Below, in pieces: positions 6,272-14,304 of a stretch of 15,434 nucleotides of DNA (within the stretch, counting starts at the first letter, position 1; each line of letters begins with the position of its first letter). The DNA comes from UBA1422 sp041752735 (GTDB lineage Bacteria > Bacillota > Clostridia > Peptostreptococcales > Anaerovoracaceae), in the NCBI GenBank assembly GCA_041752735.1, contig JBGSVW010000041.1, forward strand, positions 1 through 15,434, given 5' to 3'. Position numbers and translations under genes: made by a program. Below the pieces are notes generated by a model, which was not told the origin of the DNA, did no database searches, and saw only the letters and a program-made list of their open reading frames with translations.

Positions 6272-7079
6272 CATAACCCGGTTCAAATTCAGGGCCATGG
6301 TAATCCGAGCCCCCAGTGACTTTTAACCCATGGCGATGGGCCATGATAGTAAATTGAATGGTTTGATCGTCCGTATGCTCCGGATAAACACATTCAAGTC
6401 CACCTAACCCCAAGCCTTTGAGTTCCGCAAGCATGCTATCCAGTTTGCTGTAGAACTCCGGTGTGCCAGGCTCTCCAATATGGCTAACCTTTGCAGGATG
6501 GGCCAGAACGGCCATGCCACCTGCACCTTGTATGATTTGAATTGCCTCAGCGGCTGAGAGTTTTTCTTTTCGTATTTTACGGATTTCTTTTGATCCAAAT
6601 GCCCCTTTGACCCCAAAGGCTTCCTTAGGTGTTCTAAAATATCCTTTTTTAACCATTGCCATCGCGAATTGAGGTTTACCTAAATAGTCCTGACCGGATC
6701 TCAAATCCAAATCCTGCCAATCCAATTTGTACCCCAGGTGATTTAAAGCTTTCATTAAGAGTTCATTCCGGATCTTTCGTTTTTTGCGCATGGTCTCACA
6801 GGCTTTACGAAGTTGCTGATTTTTTAGGTCGATATCGTACCCTAGAATATGAAGCCCGATGTGTTCATCGGTTTGTGCAGATATTTCGATCCCGGGAACA
6901 ACCTGAATACCAAATTCTTTTGCAGCTACAATCGCTTCTTCAATCCCATCAATGCCATCATGATCTGTGATGCCAATGGTGGTCAGCCCTTTCTCATGCG
7001 CCCAACGTACAACCTGGGAAGGTGACTGTGTTCCATCAGAATAATATGTGTGTAGATGAAGATCAGTTTTATCGCTCAT
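6264..7079 (-). CDS. PHP-domain metal-dependent phosphoesterase
   Basis: This is a member of the polymerase-and-histidinol-phosphatase fold; relatives such as YciV/RNase AM hydrolyse nucleoside bisphosphates or trim RNA 5' ends. Metal ligands are visible in DLHLHTYYSDGTQ (6-18; His8, His10, Asp15), TDHDG (38-42), GIEIS (63-67, Glu), VLAHPAKVSH and the C-terminal GGSDYHG. The insert after the third motif (about 85-180), rich in lysine and arginine, matches the YciV-like subfamily. The length of 271 residues is typical. The ATG overlaps the end of the DJ-1 gene as ATGA. The exact substrate cannot be read from sequence. A hairpin follows the gene. Confidence 0.9.
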   Translation of the reverse strand: MSDKTDLHLHTYYSDGTQSPSQVVRWAHEKGLTTIGITDHDGIDGIEEAIVAAKEFGIQVVPGIEISAQTDEHIGLHILGYDIDLKNQQLRKACETMRKKRKIRNELLMKALNHLGYKLDWQDLDLRSGQDYLGKPQFAMAMVKKGYFRTPKEAFGVKGAFGSKEIRKIRKEKLSAAEAIQIIQGAGGMAVLAHPAKVSHIGEPGTPEFYSKLDSMLAELKGLGLGGLECVYPEHTDDQTIQFTIMAHRHGLKVTGGSDYHGPEFEPGYVD

Positions 7080-7618
7080 TTTAGTATCAAGCCGCCTTTC
7101 AATTTTTCTTGTGTTTCCTGGCCTTTCAGAATCCCTACCAATGCCAGTGCAAAATCCATGGCCGTTCCGGGTCCTTTGGAAGTAATGATATTTCCATCGA
7201 TTACCACCTTTTCAGTTGAAACCGTTGCACCAATCAATTCATCTTCCATGCCGGGATATATGGTTGCCCTTTTTCCTGCCACAAGTCCGGTTTGTCCAAA
7301 AAGCATTGGCGCTGCACAAATGGCCGCTACCGGTTTTCCGGAAACCCCATGGCGAACCATGGTTTCCATTAGTTCACGGTGCTTCAGCAAATTGGTAGTA
7401 CCTGGCATTCCACCGGGAAAAATCATCATCTCGCAAGAATCATAATCGGCTTCTTCAAAAGACAAATCTGCTATTACGGTAATCTCATGACTTCCTGTCA
7501 CTTCAAGATGATTATCCAGACTGACTGTTTGAATCGAAACACCACCACGACGTAAAATGTCAACAATCGTAACTGCTTCAATTTCTTCAAAGCCATTGGC
7601 TAAATGTAAGTAAACCAT
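7076..7618 (-). CDS. DJ-1/PfpI family protein (YajL/ThiJ-like)
   Basis: This is a class I glutamine-amidotransferase-like fold; relatives act as glyoxalase/deglycase-type or redox-stress proteins, and the exact activity here is unknown. The conserved acidic residue lies in LANGFEEIEAV (about Glu14). IFPGGMPGT (66-74) and the nucleophile elbow AAICAAPMLFG (98-108, Cys101) are present, as is TSKGPGTAMDFAL (146-158). The protein is 180 residues. The ATG at 7616-7618 is preferred: a GTG two codons upstream lies within the SD GGAGGTGA (7621-7628) itself. The SD overlaps the stop of the preceding membrane-protein gene, and the end overlaps the PHP gene by ATGA. Confidence 0.92.
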   Translation of the reverse strand: MVYLHLANGFEEIEAVTIVDILRRGGVSIQTVSLDNHLEVTGSHEITVIADLSFEEADYDSCEMMIFPGGMPGTTNLLKHRELMETMVRHGVSGKPVAAICAAPMLFGQTGLVAGKRATIYPGMEDELIGATVSTEKVVIDGNIITSKGPGTAMDFALALVGILKGQETQEKLKGGLILK

Positions 7619-7620
7619 AA

Positions 7621-8427
7621 TCACCTCCGAAACGTAGTTTTACGTCCTGCTAAGTTTAATATGATGAAATAAACAACTCCCAAAACAACAACAGAAAGAA
7701 CAAATTCGGCAATCGCTAAAGATTGAAAAAAACCATTATCCAACAATGCCGGAATCAAATCCTCCAAATTGGCCATTTCCACTGGAGGAATACCGAATAC
7801 CCGGTATCGAAGTGACCCAAACACCATCAGAACAACTTCCATGATTTTCATTAGGACAAAAATTGGTAACGAATAATAAAAACTGTGTAACAACAAATCT
7901 TTTTCCTTGTGGCGGAGTATGAAGACAATCAAAATAATCGTAACAAGCAACATGAATAATCCAATGATTGCCTGGGTATCAAGAAGTGTACGGAGCGTCT
8001 GCATCATTGTACCATCAGCTTTCGTAAACACATCAGAAGGCATATATTCCAAGTCTTCTTTCATCTGAAATTGATCTGTTTTGTGCAAAAGATAGTCTGA
8101 CATAAGCTGCGATACGTCATCCTCATCTGCAGCTACCATCCTATCGCCAAGTATTTCGCTTGAAAGGAAATGATATTTGTATACATCCGGCAGTCTCAAC
8201 AAGGTGTTATCCACCGCCATGATTACAAATAACGGTATGGTGATTAACAAAATCGGAGCGAGAATTCGAGTCCAGGGGATTCTTTTTTTTGTCAAGTTCA
8301 CTCGCCAAGGATTTGTACTGCGACGCAAAAAAAACTCCTGAATCCCCGCGAAAAACCCGCGAGTCATAGGTCGTCGACTTTTCGTCAACCTTGGATCATT
8401 TTTAGTTCGCTTATACATGTTGGACAT
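7621..8427 (-). CDS. Four-helix membrane protein, DUF1461/TIGR01906-like
   Basis: The protein has 268 residues from the ATG at 8425-8427, four bases after the permease stop; an open frame reaches 8463 through a TTG with no SD. A strongly basic N-terminus (about 1-50) is followed by helix 1 (54-72). A soluble loop of about 80 residues (73-151) comes next, probably outside, then helices at about 152-171, 183-204 and 237-258. One helix, a loop, then three helices, together with the FTKADGTMMQTLRTL and DLIPALLDNGFF stretches, resembles the DUF1461 family, whose function is unknown. I am sure it is a real membrane protein and only moderately sure of the family. It lies directly after the nucleoside-type ABC permeases. 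Confidence 0.85.
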   Translation of the reverse strand: MSNMYKRTKNDPRLTKSRRPMTRGFFAGIQEFFLRRSTNPWRVNLTKKRIPWTRILAPILLITIPLFVIMAVDNTLLRLPDVYKYHFLSSEILGDRMVAADEDDVSQLMSDYLLHKTDQFQMKEDLEYMPSDVFTKADGTMMQTLRTLLDTQAIIGLFMLLVTIILIVFILRHKEKDLLLHSFYYSLPIFVLMKIMEVVLMVFGSLRYRVFGIPPVEMANLEDLIPALLDNGFFQSLAIAEFVLSVVVLGVVYFIILNLAGRKTTFRR

Positions 8428-8431
8428 AAGG

Positions 8432-9358
8432 TTATCTTTCTTCTCGGAAATATGGATTGCCAAGGTCAGCAGGAGGCAAATCTTCTTTTCGGTTTTTGTG
8501 TGTGCTAATGATAACGATTAATATTGTAGCAATATGTGGAATCATATCTACCAGATATTGAGACACACTGATACCCATGGCTTGAAGCCTGTAACCCAAA
8601 ATACTCAATGCGCCAAAAACCAATGCACCGAGCAATGCCTTGGCTGGGCGCCATGAAGCGAAGATGACCAATGCAACCGCAATCCAGCCTCGGCCGGCAA
8701 CTACGTTCTCCTGCCAGACAGGTATCGTAACCAGCGTCATATATGCGCCTCCCAAGCCACATAAAGCACCACCAACTATAATGTTACCGTATTTATATAA
8801 AGTCACATTAATGCCGGATGCATCGGCAGCTGCGGCATTTTCTCCTACCGCTCTTGTATTTAGGCCTGTGCGTGTTTTCTTAAAATAAAAGATGAGCAGA
8901 ACAACACATAGGAATCCGCCATATACCAAAATATCCTGATCAAATAAAGGTTTGCCTATCAATGGAATGTCCGATAAGAATGGAATCGGGATTGTATTGA
9001 AAGAGTCTCTGATTCCAATAGCCAATGGCACACCAACCACATCTCGACCTACCAATCCGGCAAACCCAGCACCAAAGATGGTTAATGTTAACCCGGTAAC
9101 TACCTGGTTTGCACGGAGCGAAACCGTTAGGAACGCAAACATGGCTGCGCCAACTGCGCCTGCCAACAATGCAGCGACTATGGCCATCACAGGATTATTG
9201 GTAGCCAATCCAACGCGAAATCCCATAACTGCGCCCATGAGCATCATGCCTTCAACGCCTAAATTCAGATTCCCGACCTTTTCACATAGTAGTTCGCCTA
9301 AAGTCGCATAGATAAGAGGCATGGCTGCAATAACAACCGCAATTAAAAAATTCTCCAT
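8432..9358 (-). CDS. ABC transporter permease, BMP/nucleoside-type (second subunit, NupQ-like)
   Basis: This is an integral membrane subunit of a BPD_transp_2-type importer. The 308 residues contain about eight to ten hydrophobic segments. The hallmark VGNLNLGVEGMMLMGA (28-43) is diagnostic of the second permease in purine-nucleoside and base importers such as NupQ/YufQ. TGLNTRAVGENAAAADASGI, in the cytoplasmic coupling region, is also typical. The ATG overlaps the TAA of the other permease by one base (TAATG), with GGAGGAGG upstream. It forms a complex with the adjoining permease, ATPase and lipoprotein. Confidence 0.95.
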   Translation of the reverse strand: MENFLIAVVIAAMPLIYATLGELLCEKVGNLNLGVEGMMLMGAVMGFRVGLATNNPVMAIVAALLAGAVGAAMFAFLTVSLRANQVVTGLTLTIFGAGFAGLVGRDVVGVPLAIGIRDSFNTIPIPFLSDIPLIGKPLFDQDILVYGGFLCVVLLIFYFKKTRTGLNTRAVGENAAAADASGINVTLYKYGNIIVGGALCGLGGAYMTLVTIPVWQENVVAGRGWIAVALVIFASWRPAKALLGALVFGALSILGYRLQAMGISVSQYLVDMIPHIATILIVIISTHKNRKEDLPPADLGNPYFREER

Positions 9359-10431
9359 TATGCCTCCTCCTTCTCTGATTTTTTATCTCTGATTGTGACT
9401 TTGTATTGAAGGAAGAAATCACTGCCTAATACAAAGAATAAAATTACACCTTGAATAACATCTGCTACAGATGCCGGGATGGCCATAGAAGCCTGAATAT
9501 AAGAGCTCCCCTGGAGTAGCATTGCAAACAAGAAACAAACAACGCCTACCACCGGGGCAGACAATCTACCCAACCAGGCAGTAATAATAGCAGTAAATCC
9601 ATACCCTGCAGATATGGTGTAGGTCAGTGTTTTTTCGATTGCAGACGCTTGAATCATGCCGGCCAGGCCACAAAGTCCTCCTGAAATTAGCATCGCAGTG
9701 ATGATAATCGCTTTAATGTTCATACCTGCATATCTTGCTGTATCCAGGCTTTCTCCCACGACGGAGATTTCATAACCACGCTTGGTATGACGGATAAACA
9801 CATAAACAGCCCCAATGGCCATAAGCGCTATAATCCATCCGATGTGTACGCCAAACAAACTGGGAAGCACAGCATTTTCGGAGAAATTAGCTACCTTGGG
9901 AAACCCGCCAAACTCCGGATCTTTCCAGGGTCCAAACTGCAGGTAGGTGACGAATTTAATCGCGATATAATTCATCATCAAGGTGAAGATGGTTTCATTG
10001 GTTCCAAATTTCGCTTTAAAAAAAGCAGGTATGAAGGCCCAAATGGCACCACATAAAATCGATACCACCGCCATGGCAAAGAGCATGATAGGTAATGGCA
10101 GTGTTTCCGGTAGATTCAACGCCACCAGTGTTGCACCAAATGCACCCATCATGATCTGTCCTTCGCCGCCAATGTTCCAGAATTTCATCTTAAATGCCAC
10201 TAAAATTCCCATGGACACAATAATAAGCGGGACGGCTTTGGTGATGGTTTGTTGGATTCGCATGATGGTTCCCAAAGAACCTTCGACGATTCGAATGTAT
10301 ACTTCAAAAGGATTGTATCCAAGCACCAGAATTACAAGACCGGCAAATACTAATGAGAATAGTATTGCCAGCGCCTGAATCATTATTTCTTTGCGTTTGG
10401 GAAGCGAGGCTCGCTTATTGATTTTAATCAC
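9358..10431 (-). CDS. ABC transporter permease, BMP/nucleoside-type (first subunit, NupP-like)
   Basis: This 357-residue polytopic protein has a basic N-terminus (MIKINKRASLPKRKE) followed by about eight to ten transmembrane segments. FWNIGGEGQIMMGAFGA (84-100) and the cytoplasmic loop KRGYEISVVGESLDTARYAG are the expected first-permease motifs of BMP-type importers. The start is GTG (10429-10431) with GGAGG six bases before it, overlapping the ATPase gene by 8 bp. An internal ATG at codon 17 is less likely because it lacks this SD. It pairs with the downstream permease to form the channel. Confidence 0.95.
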   Translation of the reverse strand: MIKINKRASLPKRKEIMIQALAILFSLVFAGLVILVLGYNPFEVYIRIVEGSLGTIMRIQQTITKAVPLIIVSMGILVAFKMKFWNIGGEGQIMMGAFGATLVALNLPETLPLPIMLFAMAVVSILCGAIWAFIPAFFKAKFGTNETIFTLMMNYIAIKFVTYLQFGPWKDPEFGGFPKVANFSENAVLPSLFGVHIGWIIALMAIGAVYVFIRHTKRGYEISVVGESLDTARYAGMNIKAIIITAMLISGGLCGLAGMIQASAIEKTLTYTISAGYGFTAIITAWLGRLSAPVVGVVCFLFAMLLQGSSYIQASMAIPASVADVIQGVILFFVLGSDFFLQYKVTIRDKKSEKEEA

Positions 10432-11947
10432 GAGAGTCCTCCTTCTCCATTACGGTTCCAGTCATCATCAGCCCAATATCCTCCTTGGTGACATGCTCAG
10501 GATTTACAATCCCGGTAATTTTCCCATTACAAAGAACAATCATCCGGTCGCACAGATCCATCAATACATCCAAATCTTCCCCGATGAATAAAACACCAAC
10601 ACCTGCCTGTTTTTGCTCGTTAAGTAATTCATATATTTTGTAGGAAGCGCCAACGTCAAGACCACGTACCGGATATGCAGTAATAAGCACTTTGGGGCTG
10701 GAATCGATTTCTCTACCCAAAAGCACCTTCTGGATGTTGCCACCTGATAGCTTTTTTACCGGTGTATATACATTTGGTGTCATAATGTCCAAAGCTTCTA
10801 CGATTCGGTTGGCTTTTTCAACGCACGGACCACGCTTTAGAAAGATGCCCGGCTGATTCTGATAATCCTTTAGCACAATGTTGTGAACAATGTCCATGCT
10901 GCCCACCAGTCCCATGCCAAGTCTGTCTTCCGGGATGAATCCCATACGGATGCCAAGGCGGATGATGTCCCGTGGTGTTTTGCCTAGAATGTTGTCTCCG
11001 TGAAAGTAAATTCGTCCCTTTGCAGCGGGAACCAATCCGGCAATCGCCTCACATAGTTCCTTTTGTCCGCTTTTTGCAACGCCTGCAACGCCGAGGATTT
11101 CTCCTCCATTCAGACTGAAGCTTATATTATCCAGTGCCCGTTTCCCTTCCTGGTCAATGACGGTCAATCCGTCAACCACTAAGCGTTCTCCCAAATCCGG
11201 TCCGGGAATCCGCTCAATTTCCAGATCGACTTTCTTGCCAACCATCATTTCTATCAAGTTGGGCACTTCAATTTCTTTTGTTATAACTGTCGCAACTGAT
11301 TTGCCTTTTCGAAGCACAGTAATTCTGTCGCTTATTTCCATGACTTCATTCAGTTTATGGGTGATGATGACAATCGCACACCCCTGCTCTTTCATGTTCC
11401 TCATAATTCGGAACAATTTATTGATTTCCTGTGGTGTTAAAACCGCAGTAGGCTCATCCAGCACCAAAATTCTAGCGCCACGGTAAAGCACTTTAATAAT
11501 CTCCAGTGTTTGCTTTTCGCCAACTGACATTTGATAGACCTTTTTGTTTGGATCAATATCCAAGCCATACCTGTCGGAAAGAGCTTTGATTTCTTTGGCA
11601 AGTTCATTGTCCTTTTGACCGGGTTTTTTCTTTTGTCCCAACAGGATGTTTTCTTTGGCCGTAAGAATGTCAACCAACTTAAAATGCTGGTGAATCATTC
11701 CGATTCCCAGCCCGATTGAATCCTTAGGAGATGTAAAGCGTACATGTTTGCCTTCCACAGAGATAAAACCGCTGTCGGGAGTATAAATTCCCGACAGCAT
11801 GTTCATCAGTGTAGATTTTCCGGCACCATTCTCACCCAAAAGGGCATGAATTTCACCGGCATAAACGCTTAGGTTTACATCTTCATTGGCCTTAAGTGCT
11901 CCAAAAGATTTTGTGATATTTTCCATCTGAATTGAAATTGTCTGCAC
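10424..11947 (-). CDS. ABC transporter ATP-binding protein, two fused NBDs (NupO-like)
   Basis: This is the ATPase subunit of the importer, 507 residues with two tandem nucleotide-binding domains. NBD1 has a complete set: Walker A GENGAGKST (38-46), signature SVGEKQ (141-146), Walker B ILVLDEP (160-166) and H-loop His197. NBD2 has a degenerate Walker A (GVAKSGQKEL, 289-298), the signature LSGGNIQ (400-406) and KVLITAYPVRGLD (419-431) in place of a normal Walker B. Degenerate second NBDs are usual in this BMP/CUT2 group. The start is GTG (11945-11947) with GGAGG six bases upstream, 19 bp after the lipoprotein gene. Confidence 0.96.
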   Translation of the reverse strand: MQTISIQMENITKSFGALKANEDVNLSVYAGEIHALLGENGAGKSTLMNMLSGIYTPDSGFISVEGKHVRFTSPKDSIGLGIGMIHQHFKLVDILTAKENILLGQKKKPGQKDNELAKEIKALSDRYGLDIDPNKKVYQMSVGEKQTLEIIKVLYRGARILVLDEPTAVLTPQEINKLFRIMRNMKEQGCAIVIITHKLNEVMEISDRITVLRKGKSVATVITKEIEVPNLIEMMVGKKVDLEIERIPGPDLGERLVVDGLTVIDQEGKRALDNISFSLNGGEILGVAGVAKSGQKELCEAIAGLVPAAKGRIYFHGDNILGKTPRDIIRLGIRMGFIPEDRLGMGLVGSMDIVHNIVLKDYQNQPGIFLKRGPCVEKANRIVEALDIMTPNVYTPVKKLSGGNIQKVLLGREIDSSPKVLITAYPVRGLDVGASYKIYELLNEQKQAGVGVLFIGEDLDVLMDLCDRMIVLCNGKITGIVNPEHVTKEDIGLMMTGTVMEKEDSRD

Positions 11948-11966
11948 TATAAGCCTCCATTAATAA

Positions 11967-13058
11967 TTATTCAGAAGCGCTTACACCCTTTACCAGTTTT
12001 AATTCGCTGGGCCAGATTTCTGCTCTGGTCAGGGTTTGTCCTTCTTTGCACCAATAGGTACCGTCATTGAATTCGATTTCTCCGGAAATCGGAGCGAAGT
12101 CGCCGGCGATGATAGATGCTTTTACTTCTGCTACTTTATCTTGTACTTCTTGTGGAACGATCGCTGTGAACGGTGCTAAATCAACATATCCGTCTGCCAT
12201 TGTACCATAATAGCTGCTGGGAACAAACTCTCCATCAAGGATGGATTGAATTGCATCAATGTAAAATGCTTCATGATGCCAAATCGGAGCTGTGATAAAG
12301 GTATCTGCGAAATCAGCGCCCTTATCGGAATTGTATCCAACGGACAATGCGCCAGCTTCCTGTGCTGCCAAAATCGGACCGGTTGTGTCGCAATGCTGCG
12401 CAATGATGTCACATCCCTGCGCCAATAATGCTTTTGCGGCTTCATTTTCTTTGGCAGGATCGTACCATGTGTTAATATATACTACCTTCACTTCTACATC
12501 GGGATTCACAGACTGGGCACCCAGTGTAAATGCATTGATACCAATGTTTACTTCTGTGTACGGAAATGCTGCTACATATCCCAATTTGTTGGTTTCGGTC
12601 ATCATTCCGGCAGCAATACCGGAAAGATATCTGGGTTCTTCCATCGCACCGAAGAAATTGTCAAAATTCGTTTCGTTTGCTTTGTAACCGGAGAAATGTA
12701 GGAAATAGTTGTCTGGATATTCAGCGGCTAGTTCATCCATCGCATCCATAAAACCAAAGCTATTGGCAACGATGATAGTGCATCCTTGATCGATCAGGTT
12801 CAAAGCTGCTGTTTTGACTGCTTCTTTGTCTTCTTTTACGTTTTCAAGGAAGAGGGTCTCCACTGTTCCTTCAAAATGCTCTTCAACCTTTTGTCTTGCT
12901 TGGTCATGGGCTTGTGTGAAGCCACCGTCTGTAGCGCTGCCGATATAAATAAATCCGACCTTTGTCGCTTCATCTTCTGTTCCGCCGCCTCCGCAGGCAG
13001 TGAATCCGAAGACCATCATGAGCGCCAACAATAACGCAATAATCTTTTTCATTTTCAC
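11967..13058 (-). CDS. BMP-family substrate-binding lipoprotein of the ABC importer
   Basis: This is an extracellular membrane-anchored receptor that captures the ligand for the importer, 363 residues. A lipoprotein signal peptide (1-21) with lipobox FTAC makes Cys22 the lipidated residue, followed by a GGGG linker. The Bmp domain starts at about residue 33. The first binding loop reads DGGFTQAHD (44-52), not the DKGFN-type loop of nucleoside receptors such as PnrA; NTWYDPAKE (196-204) and QHCDTTGP (221-228) follow. That variant recalls BMP proteins found near purine-base catabolism genes, and with xpt next door the ligand is probably a purine base or nucleoside (inference). The start is GTG at 13056-13058, six bases after AGGAGG; the ATG two codons on is an alternative. 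Confidence 0.94.
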   Translation of the reverse strand: MKMKKIIALLLALMMVFGFTACGGGGTEDEATKVGFIYIGSATDGGFTQAHDQARQKVEEHFEGTVETLFLENVKEDKEAVKTAALNLIDQGCTIIVANSFGFMDAMDELAAEYPDNYFLHFSGYKANETNFDNFFGAMEEPRYLSGIAAGMMTETNKLGYVAAFPYTEVNIGINAFTLGAQSVNPDVEVKVVYINTWYDPAKENEAAKALLAQGCDIIAQHCDTTGPILAAQEAGALSVGYNSDKGADFADTFITAPIWHHEAFYIDAIQSILDGEFVPSSYYGTMADGYVDLAPFTAIVPQEVQDKVAEVKASIIAGDFAPISGEIEFNDGTYWCKEGQTLTRAEIWPSELKLVKGVSASE

Positions 13059-13108
13059 TCTTTTCCTCCTAATAATAGATGTAATTGTTAGTTGATTTTA
13101 CTTCTTTT

Positions 13109-13137
13109 ATTATAATCAGCAGAAAAGGTGATAGAAA
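13109..13137 (-). promoter_or_regulatory. Candidate promoter of the BMP operon (good -10, weak -35)
   Basis: TATAAT (13109-13114, minus strand) is preceded, 17 bp away, by TTTCTA (13132-13137), a poor -35. The leader would be about 45 nt. An alternative start further upstream, TTAACC (13212-13217) with a 16-bp spacer and TATACA (13190-13195), would have its -10 inside the palindrome at 13185-13202. The sequence cannot decide between them. No purine riboswitch was recognised in this gap. Confidence 0.45.
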
Positions 13138-13184
13138 GTTTTTTGCCAAAATAAAGTGCGAATTATTGCAATGTTTTTTATATA

Positions 13185-13202
13185 GTTCGTGTATACCCGA
13201 AC
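13185..13202. promoter_or_regulatory. 18-bp near-perfect palindrome, candidate operator between xpt and the BMP gene
   Basis: GTTCGTGTATACCCGAAC reads as itself on the other strand except for one mismatched pair (positions 6 and 13). Half-sites GTTCG/CGAAC flank a GTATAC core. It is the most symmetrical element in the 164-bp gap between xpt and the lipoprotein gene (13059-13222), which otherwise holds AT-rich sequence and possible promoters. GTTCG resembles half of a Bacillus PurR box, but the order of the halves is reversed relative to PurR and LexA sites. The regulator is unknown. Confidence 0.55.
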
Positions 13203-13222
13203 ATAATTTTGGGTTAAGATAA

Positions 13223-13804
13223 TTATTGTTCAGAATTAAAGAAAATCACGCCATCTTCAATTTTGTCAATGACAGCCAACGACTCCACCCGTACTCCAGC
13301 TTGCCTCAATTTATCCCCGCCTCCTTGGAAGGCCTTCTCAATGACTATACCAACACCAACGATGGAAGCGCCAGCTTGCTTTACAATATCCGCCATGGCC
13401 ATGGCCGCTTCACCGTGAGCCAGAAAGTCGTCCACAATAAGGACTCGATCATCTGGTTCCAGGAATTTCTTTGATACCCTCAGCATTGAGACAGTTCCTT
13501 TTGTAAAGGATTTGGCCTCAGCTTCATAAAACCCGTCTACCATAGTAGAAGGAATCATTTTCTTTGCAAAAACCACCCGTGGATATCCAAATGCAACCGA
13601 TGTCATGCATGCTATGGCAATTCCGCTAGCTTCCACCGTAAGAATTTTGTCCACTTGAACATCTCCAAATCTTATTCGGAATTCTCGGCCCATTTCCATC
13701 ATGAAAGCCACGTCAATCTGATGATTCACGAATCCATCAACCTTCACTATCTGTGTTCCGATGGCTTCGCCTTCATTTAGAATTTTATCAATTAATGCTT
13801 TCAT
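13223..13804 (-). CDS. xpt: Xanthine phosphoribosyltransferase
   Basis: The enzyme joins xanthine (and often guanine) to PRPP to form XMP or GMP in purine salvage. The 193-residue protein matches Xpt. The family motif ILTVEASGIAIA (54-65) is present, as are PSTMVDGFYEAEAKSFTKG (85-103) and the PRPP-binding loop VLIVDDFLAHGEAA (121-134), where Asp125-Asp126 contact ribose. The ATG overlaps the DUF523 stop (ATGA) and has GGAGG ten bases upstream. The downstream BMP-type importer could supply its substrate. In many Firmicutes xpt is purine-regulated by a guanine riboswitch; none is visible at its start, where it is embedded in an operon. Confidence 0.94.
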   Translation of the reverse strand: MKALIDKILNEGEAIGTQIVKVDGFVNHQIDVAFMMEMGREFRIRFGDVQVDKILTVEASGIAIACMTSVAFGYPRVVFAKKMIPSTMVDGFYEAEAKSFTKGTVSMLRVSKKFLEPDDRVLIVDDFLAHGEAAMAMADIVKQAGASIVGVGIVIEKAFQGGGDKLRQAGVRVESLAVIDKIEDGVIFFNSEQ

Positions 13805-14259
13805 CTATTTTGTTCCTCCAACAAGATGGCTTCTTCCATTTGATCCTCGCCCACCACCTTATATCCTGCACTTCTTAATATTTCTGTAGTTACTCCCTGA
13901 CCAGGGATTTTGACTCCTGAAAAAGTGCCGTCATGAATGATGCGATTCCCGCAAGAAGGGCTCCTTTGTTTTAGGATGCAAAAAACGACTTCTTCTCGCT
14001 TTGCCAAATCTAACGTTGCTTCAGCACCTTTGTAAAAGGCATCTGTCACATCTTTACCGTCGATGGTGACCACTCGTTCTCCCCGCCTTTGGCTTTCCCC
14101 TCTGGGAACACCTAGCCCTGCCAGAATCTCCGGGCACACCTGCACGAAACGGCCTTCTTCCAACCACCGAAGGAAAGTTGGGTCATCGCAAGGCATTGCT
14201 TTCCCGTCATATCTGCATGGGTCTCCACAAAGACATGCACTAACAAGTATTTTTTTCAT
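13801..14259 (-). CDS. DUF523 protein, thiouracil-desulfidase (TudS)-like
   Basis: The DUF523 family includes TudS, an iron-sulfur enzyme that removes sulfur from thiouracil; three protein cysteines hold a [4Fe-4S] cluster with a free iron. The 152 residues begin KKILVSACLCGDPCRYDGK, the family signature. Conserved cysteines are Cys9 (SAC), Cys42 in VCPEILAGLGVPR and Cys103 in RSPSCG, with others at 11, 15, 24 and 94. I infer that Cys9, Cys42 and Cys103 are the cluster ligands. The ATG at 14257-14259 is chosen for its spacing from GAGGG; an adjacent ATG at 14260-14262 is equally possible, and an open frame extends to 14298. It is translationally coupled to xpt (ATGA), suggesting a role in nucleobase salvage. 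The activity is not proven by sequence. Confidence 0.88.
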   Translation of the reverse strand: MKKILVSACLCGDPCRYDGKAMPCDDPTFLRWLEEGRFVQVCPEILAGLGVPRGESQRRGERVVTIDGKDVTDAFYKGAEATLDLAKREEVVFCILKQRSPSCGNRIIHDGTFSGVKIPGQGVTTEILRSAGYKVVGEDQMEEAILLEEQNR

Positions 14260-14304
14260 CATTCTTCCCTCTTCAGTCAAATTTCTATTCACCATCACGC
14301 TTTG

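Noticed and set aside
10424..11947. Inactivating mutation in the second NBD of the ATPase
   Set aside because: The missing Walker A lysine and altered Walker B are normal for the second domain in this importer class.
13059..13222. Purine (guanine) riboswitch upstream of the BMP gene
   Set aside because: The conserved TATA...TTTCTACC and loop sequences expected of the purine aptamer are not present on the minus strand.
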